Below, one piece after another: positions 15,927-23,504 of a DNA stretch of 43,273 nucleotides. The translations under genes and the position numbers were made by a program. The notes under the pieces were generated by a model. It did not search any database. It was not told the origin of the DNA and saw only the letters and a list, made by a program, of their open reading frames with translations. How positions within the stretch are numbered: the first letter of the stretch is position 1; each line of letters begins with the position of its first letter. This stretch comes from Candidatus Foliamicus numerosus (GTDB taxonomy: Bacteria > Pseudomonadota > Gammaproteobacteria > Steroidobacterales > Foliamicaceae): contig JAPYNE010000060.1 of NCBI GenBank assembly GCA_028285945.1, forward strand, positions 1 through 43,273, in the 5' to 3' direction.

Positions 15927-16640
15927 ATGGCCTTTTCACATTCCCGCCAAGGCGCAGTGGCGAATGCGCTGCTGCCTTGGCGCTGCGCCCTTTGCGCGGG
16001 ACCGGCGCCCGCCGGGCGGGAGCTGTGCGAAGGCTGCGAGGCCGACCTGCCGCGGGTGGCGCAATCCTGCCCCCGCTGCGCCCTGGCATTGGACGCGACC
16101 GACGCTTCCGGCTTATGCAGGCGCTGCGCCGCGCAACCGCCTAAGTTTCACCGGGCTTTGGCGCCGCTCGCCTACGACTACCCGGTGGACCGCCTGCTGC
16201 TAGGCCTGAAGTTCGGGGGCCGCGCCCACCTGGCGCGCGCGCTGGCGGGGCAGATCGCGGCGAGGGTGCGGGAGGAAGCCGAACGCGGGCTGCTCGATAT
16301 GCCCGATGCTCTCGTGCCCGTGCCGCTGCATCCTAAGCGGCTGGCCGAGCGCGGCTTCAACCAGGCCGAGGAAATCGCGCGCTTTGTGGGCCGGGACCTC
16401 GGAGTGCCCGTGCAACCGGAAATCTGCCGCCGAACCCGGCACACCAAAATGCAAAGCCGTCTCAGCGACGAGGAGCGCCGCGCCAACGTGGCCGGCGCTT
16501 TTCTCTGCTCAAAGGCGCCTAAGCGCCCGGCCATCGTCGATGACGTGGTCACCACCGGGGCCACGGTGGACGCCATGGCGGCCGCGCTGTCGGCCGCGGG
16601 CGCCGAGCGCCTGCACGTTTGGGCAGCGGCGCGGGCGTGA
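15927..16640 (+). CDS. comF: ComF family phosphoribosyltransferase-like protein
   Basis: 237 aa. An N-terminal zinc-ribbon (CALCAG, CEGC, CPRC, CRRC) is followed by a phosphoribosyltransferase domain with VPVPLHPKRLAERGFNQAEEIA and the PRPP loop AIVDDVVTTGATVDAMA. In competent bacteria ComF helps DNA uptake, elsewhere its role is unclear. TAGCAT sits seven bases before the ATG with no Shine-Dalgarno. The last 48 bases of the gene (16593-16640) are part of a 53-bp sequence that recurs at 23399-23451. Confidence 0.93.
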   Translation: MAFSHSRQGAVANALLPWRCALCAGPAPAGRELCEGCEADLPRVAQSCPRCALALDATDASGLCRRCAAQPPKFHRALAPLAYDYPVDRLLLGLKFGGRAHLARALAGQIAARVREEAERGLLDMPDALVPVPLHPKRLAERGFNQAEEIARFVGRDLGVPVQPEICRRTRHTKMQSRLSDEERRANVAGAFLCSKAPKRPAIVDDVVTTGATVDAMAAALSAAGAERLHVWAAARA

Positions 16641-16645
16641 ACGGC
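16593..16645 (+). repeat. Direct repeat 1 (left), 3' end of comF
   Basis: This 53-bp stretch, which encodes the ComF C-terminus AGAERLHVWAAARA plus stop and five bases, matches 23399-23451 at 50 of 53 positions. The two copies bracket a 6.8-kb module. This looks like an attachment site or recombination duplication. Confidence 0.75.
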
Positions 16646-16711
16646 AGCCTATGCCGCTAGCCCGCCTATTGCACTGGGAAGTTTGGTGGAATATGCAGGC
16701 TAGGTTGTTCG

Positions 16712-17296
16712 CTATTTTTCCGGCTTGAAGACGCTTGGAGTGCCCACGTAAAGCAGCACTACTTCCTCGCTGGTCAAATTGGCGGCGGTGTGCGGTGCGC
16801 GGGAGTTGAAGTGGGAGCTATCGCCGGCGCGCAGAGTTTCCTTGAGGCCGCCAAGCTCCGTTTGCAGTTCCCCTTTCAGCACGTAAAGGAAATCCTCGCC
16901 CTCGCGCTGATCGACGGGAAATGCATGGCCCGGCGGAATAATCATCAAAAGCGCATCCATTTGCTGAAATTTCATGCCCGCGCTTAATTGAATGTATTGA
17001 ACCGGCGAATCGATCTCGATGTGCTGCGGATTGGAGCGGCGCCGTATTGGCGCTTCTCCCAAAGGGATTTCCATAAACGCGGCAACGCTTACATCAAGGG
17101 CTCTCGCGAGGTTCATTAGAGACACCATGGAGGCGCTCGCCTGGTTGCGCTCCACCTGTGAAATGAACGGCGCCGACAATCCCGATTTGGCGGCCAGATC
17201 CTGCAAAGTAAGCCCCAATTCCTGCCGGCGCGCTCTGATGGTTTGCCCCGTAGCGAACCTGGTTTTGCCCGGCTTCCCGTTTTTCCTCTGCAACAT
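16712..17296 (-). CDS. XRE-family regulator with C-terminal cupin domain
   Basis: 194 aa. The helix-turn-helix is at about residues 18-70 (RRQELGLTLQDLAAKSGLSA, FISQVERNQASASMVSLMNL). The cupin domain covers about 110-185 (AFPVDQREGEDFLYVLKGEL, HFNSRAPHTAAN), which in such regulators senses a small ligand. The start is the ATG at 17296. It lies 28 bases after the TonB-receptor stop on the same strand, so it is probably in the same operon and controls it. The palindrome inside the receptor promoter is a likely binding site. Confidence 0.88.
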   Translation of the reverse strand: MLQRKNGKPGKTRFATGQTIRARRQELGLTLQDLAAKSGLSAPFISQVERNQASASMVSLMNLARALDVSVAAFMEIPLGEAPIRRRSNPQHIEIDSPVQYIQLSAGMKFQQMDALLMIIPPGHAFPVDQREGEDFLYVLKGELQTELGGLKETLRAGDSSHFNSRAPHTAANLTSEEVVLLYVGTPSVFKPEK

Positions 17297-17323
17297 CAGC
17301 AAGTTACAACCTGATCCCCAACA

Positions 17324-19528
17324 TCAGAAATTGTACGTCAACTCGATCCCGTAGGATCTTGGGGGCGCCTGTTCAACAAATCCCCCCAGAACGTACTCCG
17401 CCAAATACCGCTCGTCTCCCAAGTTTTTCGCCCATGCTTTAAGCGTCCACCGATCGCTTTCCACTCCGGCCCGGAAATTGATCAGACTCACGGCGTTCCT
17501 CGCCGAGGAATTGTCGGGGTCCCAGTATTGCTTGCCGCGCTGCTCATAGTCCGCCCGGGCAAACAGGTCGAACCGGTCGGTTAGCGGCCCGCGGTACTGG
17601 AAGCCGAGATTGATGGTTCTCTCCGGCACGTACGGCGCCTTGTTGCCGACGAAGGCAGGGTCCGCCGAGTATTTCTTGATCTCACTGTCCGTAAAGGCGT
17701 ACGCGGCATGGATTTCCCAGCCGCCCCGGATGGCGGAGCGGAGCTCCGCCTCGCCGCCCAATAGCTCGACCTGGTCGATGCCGGCCAGAACTTGCGAACT
17801 CGTGGGCGCAAAAAACAGGAAATACTGCTGCCCGTCCACCTCGGTGCCGAACAGGGCCAAATTAAAACTGGCCCGTCCTTCCCATAGCTGCGATTTGAGT
17901 CCAAATTCAAACGCGCGCGTCTCCTCCTGCCCCACCACGTCGAACACGCCGTCGATGCCCTCGGCAGCGGCGGCGGCGGCTGTTCCTGTTTGGTTGAATT
18001 GCCCGCTGCGGAATCCCTCGCCATACGATCCGAACACATTAACGTTGCGGGCGGCCTCATAGCGCAGAGTCAGTTTGGGCTGCAGCTTGTCGAAGGTGGC
18101 GACGCGGCGATCGTTGGCCGACCCGCCGGTATGGTGCGGAGAGGTGGTCTGGACGCGCTCGTCCTCGTCGTAGCGAAGCGCCAGCGACACCTCGAATGAG
18201 TCGGCCACATCGTAGTTGAGCTGCCCGAACACCGCGTAGGCCGTGTTGTCGTTGTCGTCGGCCAAAAACGAAAAGGTGGCCGGCTGTCCCGCGCCGGTCG
18301 GGCGGCGCTCGATGCGCACGATGCCCACGCCGGTGTCATCCACCACCGGAGTTGAAATAAAGCGATCGGTGGCAACGTAATAGGCCCCGGCCAGCCAGCG
18401 CAGGGGCTGATCGTCGCGCGACGAGAAACGAACCTCCTGGCTCAGCGCGCCCACATCCCAGTATTGCTGCGCGATTCCGTCGAATGGACCGGCTCCCGGC
18501 CCGAACGGATACCAAGTGAGGCTCTCGCTGTAGGGCGCCTGGTCCGCCCCGTACCATTCCTCCATCCGGTTGATCGAGGAAATCGATATGAACGTTCCCC
18601 ATGACGCCTTGTAGTCGAGTTTCAGGGCGACCTCCAAAATATCGCGGTCATTCATTGAGCGATTGTTCTGCTCGTAAATCACGTCGGCGTTATTGGCATC
18701 CGCAGGCGCGAACGTGAATGTGTCGAGGTCGTAGTCGAACGCTTGCCAGTTATAGTTGAGCGAGCCGCCTTGCGTATTGGAGGCATACAGGCGCAGATCA
18801 GCGCTCAATGCCTCGTTGAGGAGCCAGTCGAGGCGCACTTGAACGCTTTCGTCCTGCTTGTGGTCCACATGGCCGCCGATATTGCGGTTCGGCAAATAGC
18901 CGTCCCGGTCCATCCAGTAGCCATTGACCCTGAACCAGGCCCGGCCGGGAGCAAGCGGGCCAGCCAGGGAGACTTGAGCCTCGCGATGTTCGCCGTTGCC
19001 GGCGCCGAGCATGAGCCGGCCTTCCAGCGTGTCCGAAGGCGGGCGCGTGGTGATGTTGATCGCGCCGCCCACGGCATTGCGGCCGTACAAGGCCCCTTGA
19101 GGACCCTTCAGCACCTCGATCTGGTGAAGATCCAGCAGCGCTTGGTTGAACTGGTTAGGGCTGGTCTGAAGCATTCCGTCCACGGCAACGGCAACGGGCG
19201 GCTCGTTGTTGCGGACCTGGGTGATTCCGCGGATGGTGAGAAATGTCGTTCCCGCATTTTGCGCCTCCACCAGCGTTACGTTAGGCACCAGCGACAGGTA
19301 GTCGTTGGGACGGCGAATCGCCGCGTCTTCAATATCCTCCCGCGAAAAGGCATTCACGGTAACGGGAACTTTCAGCAGGCTTTCACTTCGCAGCCGCGCC
19401 GTTACGATAATTTCCTCAATCGCTTCTGCTTGCCGGCCGGCCTCTTGGGAATCCGCAAACGGCGCGTATCCGGCACCAGTGGCAGCGAGAAGGCACGCGG
19501 CGAGGAATGGATGCTTGCGGTTTTTCAT
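17324..19528 (-). CDS. TonB-dependent outer-membrane receptor
   Basis: 734 aa. It has a signal peptide (KHPFLAACLLAATGAGYAPFA) followed by a TonB box-like EEIIVTARLRSES. The plug domain carries NVTLVEAQNAGTTFLTIRGI, then VLKGPQGALYGRNAVGGAIN. A 22-strand barrel ends in SYGIELTYNF. It imports a bulky substrate with TonB energy. The divergent hydantoinase genes suggest that the substrate is a cyclic amide or related nitrogen compound, but this is inference. AAAGGGGAAGCC precedes the ATG. Confidence 0.92.
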   Translation of the reverse strand: MKNRKHPFLAACLLAATGAGYAPFADSQEAGRQAEAIEEIIVTARLRSESLLKVPVTVNAFSREDIEDAAIRRPNDYLSLVPNVTLVEAQNAGTTFLTIRGITQVRNNEPPVAVAVDGMLQTSPNQFNQALLDLHQIEVLKGPQGALYGRNAVGGAINITTRPPSDTLEGRLMLGAGNGEHREAQVSLAGPLAPGRAWFRVNGYWMDRDGYLPNRNIGGHVDHKQDESVQVRLDWLLNEALSADLRLYASNTQGGSLNYNWQAFDYDLDTFTFAPADANNADVIYEQNNRSMNDRDILEVALKLDYKASWGTFISISSINRMEEWYGADQAPYSESLTWYPFGPGAGPFDGIAQQYWDVGALSQEVRFSSRDDQPLRWLAGAYYVATDRFISTPVVDDTGVGIVRIERRPTGAGQPATFSFLADDNDNTAYAVFGQLNYDVADSFEVSLALRYDEDERVQTTSPHHTGGSANDRRVATFDKLQPKLTLRYEAARNVNVFGSYGEGFRSGQFNQTGTAAAAAAEGIDGVFDVVGQEETRAFEFGLKSQLWEGRASFNLALFGTEVDGQQYFLFFAPTSSQVLAGIDQVELLGGEAELRSAIRGGWEIHAAYAFTDSEIKKYSADPAFVGNKAPYVPERTINLGFQYRGPLTDRFDLFARADYEQRGKQYWDPDNSSARNAVSLINFRAGVESDRWTLKAWAKNLGDERYLAEYVLGGFVEQAPPRSYGIELTYNF

Positions 19529-19565
19529 GGCTTCCCCTTTGGCTCACAAAGTAGCAACAATTTTG

Positions 19566-19594
19566 CTTATATCAAAATTTTTGATTTTATGCAA
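19566..19594 (-). promoter_or_regulatory. Promoter of TonB receptor-regulator operon
   Basis: On the minus strand TTGCAT (19589-19594) and TATAAG (19566-19571) are separated by 17 bases. The -10 box lies 38 bases before the receptor ATG. The stretch is the most AT-rich of this intergenic region. Confidence 0.5.
19571..19585. promoter_or_regulatory. 15-bp palindrome in the promoter spacer, possible operator
   Basis: ATCAAAA-T-TTTTGAT is a perfect inverted repeat with a one-base centre. It fills most of the spacer of the receptor promoter and lies about 100 bases before hyuA. A protein bound here would block the receptor operon. The XRE-cupin regulator of the same operon is the obvious candidate. 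Confidence 0.45.
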
Positions 19595-19688
19595 TAATGT
19601 GACGCAGGATTGCTTTGCTGGCGCAAGGATGCGATCCGGGCATCAGCGCCCGATAGGGCAAGCCGGCATGAGCTGAGGAGAAAGACGA

Positions 19689-21716
19689 ATGACGTCATAT
19701 CGGGTTTCGGCCGACATCGGAGGCACTTTCACGGACTTGGTGGTCGAGCCCTCCGGGGGCGGCGTGTTCGTGGGCAAGGTCGCCACCACGCCGGACGATC
19801 CGGCGCGGGGCGTGGTGGAAGCATTGGCGCGGCTCATCAAAAAGCCCTCCGAAGTCACCTTCTTCGTGCATGGCACCACCGTGGGCCTGAACGCTTTTCT
19901 TGAGCGCAAGGGCGAGCGGGTGCTGCTGCTCACCACCGCAGGGCACCGGGACGGCTATTGCATTGCCCGCGGAAACCGGCTCTCTTTGTATGAATTGCGC
20001 TATCAAAAGCCGGCCTTGCTCGTGCCGCGCCGCGACGTTCACGAAGTGCGGGGCCGGGTGGCTTGGAACGGGGATGTGATTGAGCCCCTCTGCGAGGCGG
20101 ACTTCGAGCCGGTGATTGAAAAGATGGAAAAAGAGGGCATTGGTGTTGCGGCCGTGTGTTTTCTGCATGCCTTCGCCTTTCCCGGCCACGAATTGAAGGC
20201 CCGGGAAATACTGAACGCGGCCCTTGCGGATGTGTCCGTGTCGCTTTCCCACGAAGTGGCCCGCGAATGGCGCGAATACGAACGGGCATCCTCGGCTGTT
20301 ATGAATGCCTACGTCGCGCCCGTGGTGCAGCGTTATCTCGCCAGCCTGGAAGCCGAGTTGCTGGAGCGCGGCGTGGAGGCGACCGTGCATGTCATGCAAT
20401 CGAACGGCGGCGTTATCACCGCTTCGACCGCAAGGCGCACACCGGTCTTCACCCTCCTGTCCGGACCGGTGGGCGGCGCCATCGGAGGAGCGGCGCTGGC
20501 CGAGCGGCTGGGACGGCCCAACCTGCTTTGCGTGGATATGGGCGGCACATCCTTCGACCTCAGCCTCGTTGTGGACGGCCGGGCCAATACGGCGCAGGAA
20601 TCGGAACTGGACGGGCTGCCGCTGCTGATGTCGTCGGTCGATATCCAAACCATCGGCACCGGCGGAGGCTCGATCGCCTGGCTTGAGCACGGTGCGGTTC
20701 GCGTAGGTCCGCACAGCGCGGGGTCGATTCCGGGACCCGCCTGCTACGGCAACGGCGGCACCGACCCCACGGTTACCGATGCCAATCTATACCTCAACCG
20801 TTTGGGCGAACGATCGCTGCTGGCCGGCCAAATGGTTCTTGACCGGCCGGCTTGCGAGCAAGCGATAGAGGACAGGGCCCGGGAGGCGGGACTGCCGCCC
20901 CTTCAATTCGCGGAAGGGATTCTGGCGATTTCCAATGCCGCCATGGCGGACGCGATGCGCACCATTACAGTGAGCCAAGGCGTTGACCCGCGGGAGTTCA
21001 CGCTAACCGCGTTCGGCGGCGCGGGGCCCATGGCGGCGGCTTTTCTGGCGGAGGAGCTGGGAATCGGGAATGTGCTGATTCCCATGTTCCCTGGAACCTT
21101 TTCGGCCTGGGGAATGCTGCAAACCGACCTGCGTCAGGATTTCGCCCGCGGCTTCTTCCGGCCTGCGCTGTCGGCGGATGTGCCGGGCCTGGAAGACATC
21201 TATAGCGAACTGGAAGCGGAAGGCGCGGAATCCATGGCGCGCGAGGGCATCCCGAAAACCGGGATTTCCCACCGGCGGTCGGCCGACATGCGATATGCGG
21301 GGCAGGAATACACCATTACGGTGCCGGTAGCGCCTCCGCTGAAACCGCAAGCCATGATCCGCGACTTCCACGCCAGCCATCACCGGCGCTACGGGCATTC
21401 CAGCCCGAACGCGCCGGTTGAGTTTGTGAACTTGCGGATTGCGGCGTTGGGAGCGCTTGCCCGCTGCAAGGAGCAAGCGCCCCGGCCGCCGGGAACAGAG
21501 AAAGAAAACCCATTGCTGGGGGAGCGCCAAGCCGTGTTCGGCGGCGTCAGCTACCCTACGCAGGTGTTTTCCCGCGACCAGCTTGCCGAGAGCTTCGCAG
21601 CGGAGGGTCCGGTCATCGTCGAGGAAAAAAGCGCCACCACCGTGGTTCCGCCCGGCTGGAAAGTCGTGCTGGACGAGCAAGGCAATCTCCTTCTCCATAA
21701 GAGGAACGCCCAATGA
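19689..21716 (+). CDS. hyuA: Hydantoinase/oxoprolinase subunit A (HyuA-type)
   Basis: 675 aa. The N-terminal actin-like ATPase start YRVSADIGGTFTDLVVEPSGG is typical. The central domain carries LLSGPVGGAIGGAALAERLG and LLCVDMGGTSFDLSLVVDG, and FTLTAFGGAGPMAA follows near residue 440. The family hydrolyses cyclic amides (hydantoins, 5-oxoproline) with ATP, or carboxylates acetone with extra subunits. No third subunit is present, which favours hydantoinase. GAGGAG lies ten bases before the ATG. It overlaps hyuB by four bases. Confidence 0.88.
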   Translation: MTSYRVSADIGGTFTDLVVEPSGGGVFVGKVATTPDDPARGVVEALARLIKKPSEVTFFVHGTTVGLNAFLERKGERVLLLTTAGHRDGYCIARGNRLSLYELRYQKPALLVPRRDVHEVRGRVAWNGDVIEPLCEADFEPVIEKMEKEGIGVAAVCFLHAFAFPGHELKAREILNAALADVSVSLSHEVAREWREYERASSAVMNAYVAPVVQRYLASLEAELLERGVEATVHVMQSNGGVITASTARRTPVFTLLSGPVGGAIGGAALAERLGRPNLLCVDMGGTSFDLSLVVDGRANTAQESELDGLPLLMSSVDIQTIGTGGGSIAWLEHGAVRVGPHSAGSIPGPACYGNGGTDPTVTDANLYLNRLGERSLLAGQMVLDRPACEQAIEDRAREAGLPPLQFAEGILAISNAAMADAMRTITVSQGVDPREFTLTAFGGAGPMAAAFLAEELGIGNVLIPMFPGTFSAWGMLQTDLRQDFARGFFRPALSADVPGLEDIYSELEAEGAESMAREGIPKTGISHRRSADMRYAGQEYTITVPVAPPLKPQAMIRDFHASHHRRYGHSSPNAPVEFVNLRIAALGALARCKEQAPRPPGTEKENPLLGERQAVFGGVSYPTQVFSRDQLAESFAAEGPVIVEEKSATTVVPPGWKVVLDEQGNLLLHKRNAQ

Positions 21717-23383
21717 GCAGTGTCGATCCCATCACAACGGAAATAATCCGCAACGCCTTCAACGCCATAGCGGACGACATGAACGCGGCGCTTATACGCA
21801 GCGCCTTCACGCCCATCATTTACGAGGGCAAGGATTGCTCGGTCGCCCTGTTGGACGCGGAGGCCAATGTGCTCGGCCAGTCGCCCGGGCTGCCGCTGTT
21901 CCTGGGCAATCTGGAAATCTGCGTGAAGCTCATCGCCGAACGGCATGGCTGGGACTACTTCCGCGAAGGCGACGTGTTCTACATGAACGATTCCTACATG
22001 ACCGGCACGCACTTGAACGATTCCACGATCATCATGCCGATCCTCCTCGGCAACGAACGGATCGGCTTCGCGGCCTCCCGGGCCCACTGGCTGGATGTGG
22101 GCGCCAAGGATCCGGGCGCTCCGGTCGATTCGTGCGAGATCTACCAAGAGGGCATGCGCTGGGGGCCCACCCGGCTTTACCAAAAGGGGGAGCCGCGGGA
22201 GGATGTGATCGACGTGTTGCGGCGCAACAGCAGGTTCGGGGAGGCGCTGATCGGCGATCTCAACGCGCAAATCGCGGCGGGCAGGACCGGCGAGATCCGC
22301 CTGCGCGAACTGTTCGAGCGATTCGGACGCGATACGGTGCTGGCCGCCCGCGATTCGATTTTCCGCCAGAGCGAGGAGCGCGAGCGCGAAGCCATCCGCG
22401 AAATCGCCGACGGGCGTTACGAGGCGGAGGGCTGGCTGGACGACGACGGCCTAGGCAGCGATCCGGTGCGCGTGCAGGTTAACGTGGCGGTGGACGGCGA
22501 CACCATGACCATCGACCTCGCCGGCTCTTCCGAGCAGACCAACGGGCCGGTCAATTGCGGATTCACGCAGACAGTCGCGGCTGCGAGAGTGGCTTTCAAG
22601 CTCCTGATTCGTCCCGACGACTCCGTGAACGGCGGCTCTTTTAGGTCGCTGGCCGTGAAGGTGCCCGAAAACACCATGTTCCATGCGGTCGAACCCGCCC
22701 CCTGCGCCTGGTATTTCACGCCCTTGGGACTCCTGATCGATCTGGTTGTAAAGGCGCTGGCCCCGCAGATGCCCGAAAAGGCGGCAGGAGCGCACTACGG
22801 GGACTCGATGGTGGTCACGATCGCCGGCAAGGATCCGAGACGGGACAACCAGAGATTCCTCATGGTGGAGCCGACCGCCGGAGGTTGGGGCGCCTTCGCG
22901 GGCGGCGACGGCGCCGATGCCCTCATCAACAACGTGAACGGCAATTTCAAAGACCTTCCGGTGGAGATTTTCGAGAACAAATATCCCGTGCTGATAGAGA
23001 AATACGGCATCCGCATCGACTCCGGCGGAGCAGGCGAGCACCGCGGGGGCAATGGGGCTTTCAGGCAATACCTGCTTCAGTCGGACGCCAGGTTGAGCCT
23101 CTGGTTCGAGCGGTCGGTATCGACGGCTTGGGGCCTGTTCGGCGGCGGCCCGGGCGCGGCGCCGGACGTGATTATCGAAAAGCCCGGAGAGGAGCCTGTC
23201 CACTGCCTCAAGGTGAACTCGCTGGCTCTGCCTGCCGGAACCCGGGTCACCACGCGAACCGGCGGAGGCGGAGGATACGGACCTCCTTCCAAGCGCAGCG
23301 GCGAAGCGGTGGCGCAGGATGCGGCCAACGAATATGTATCTGCGGATGCGGCCCGAACCCGCTACGGGTTGGCATTGGATTAA
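21713..23383 (+). CDS. hyuB: Hydantoinase/oxoprolinase subunit B (HyuB-type)
   Basis: 556 aa. It starts SSVDPITTEIIRNAFNAIAD and continues with FTPIIYEGKDCSVALLDAEA, SPGLPLFLGNLEIC and FYMNDSYMTGTHLNDSTIIM, all HyuB signatures. GAGEHRGGNGAFRQY and TRTGGGGGYGPPSKR near the C-terminus are also conserved. It completes the ring-opening enzyme with HyuA. It is coupled to hyuA by the ATGA overlap. The stop is only 16 bases before the right direct repeat. Confidence 0.9.
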   Translation: MSSVDPITTEIIRNAFNAIADDMNAALIRSAFTPIIYEGKDCSVALLDAEANVLGQSPGLPLFLGNLEICVKLIAERHGWDYFREGDVFYMNDSYMTGTHLNDSTIIMPILLGNERIGFAASRAHWLDVGAKDPGAPVDSCEIYQEGMRWGPTRLYQKGEPREDVIDVLRRNSRFGEALIGDLNAQIAAGRTGEIRLRELFERFGRDTVLAARDSIFRQSEEREREAIREIADGRYEAEGWLDDDGLGSDPVRVQVNVAVDGDTMTIDLAGSSEQTNGPVNCGFTQTVAAARVAFKLLIRPDDSVNGGSFRSLAVKVPENTMFHAVEPAPCAWYFTPLGLLIDLVVKALAPQMPEKAAGAHYGDSMVVTIAGKDPRRDNQRFLMVEPTAGGWGAFAGGDGADALINNVNGNFKDLPVEIFENKYPVLIEKYGIRIDSGGAGEHRGGNGAFRQYLLQSDARLSLWFERSVSTAWGLFGGGPGAAPDVIIEKPGEEPVHCLKVNSLALPAGTRVTTRTGGGGGYGPPSKRSGEAVAQDAANEYVSADAARTRYGLALD

Positions 23384-23398
23384 GCTGGTGAGCCTGAT

Positions 23399-23451
23399 GC
23401 CGCAGGCGCCGGGCGCCTGCATGTTTGGGCAGCGGCGCGGGCGTGAACGGC
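23399..23451 (+). repeat. Direct repeat 2 (right), displaced comF 3' end
   Basis: 50 of 53 bases equal 16593-16645. In the ComF frame it reads AGAGRLHVWAAARA and stop, one residue different from the intact gene. No comF body precedes it. It lies between hyuB and putA in a 121-base gap that otherwise shows nothing clear. Confidence 0.75.
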
Positions 23452-23504
23452 GCGCCGGAAAGTGGTGAAATAAGAGCCCGGCAATCGAACAGAGCCAATA
23501 TGAA

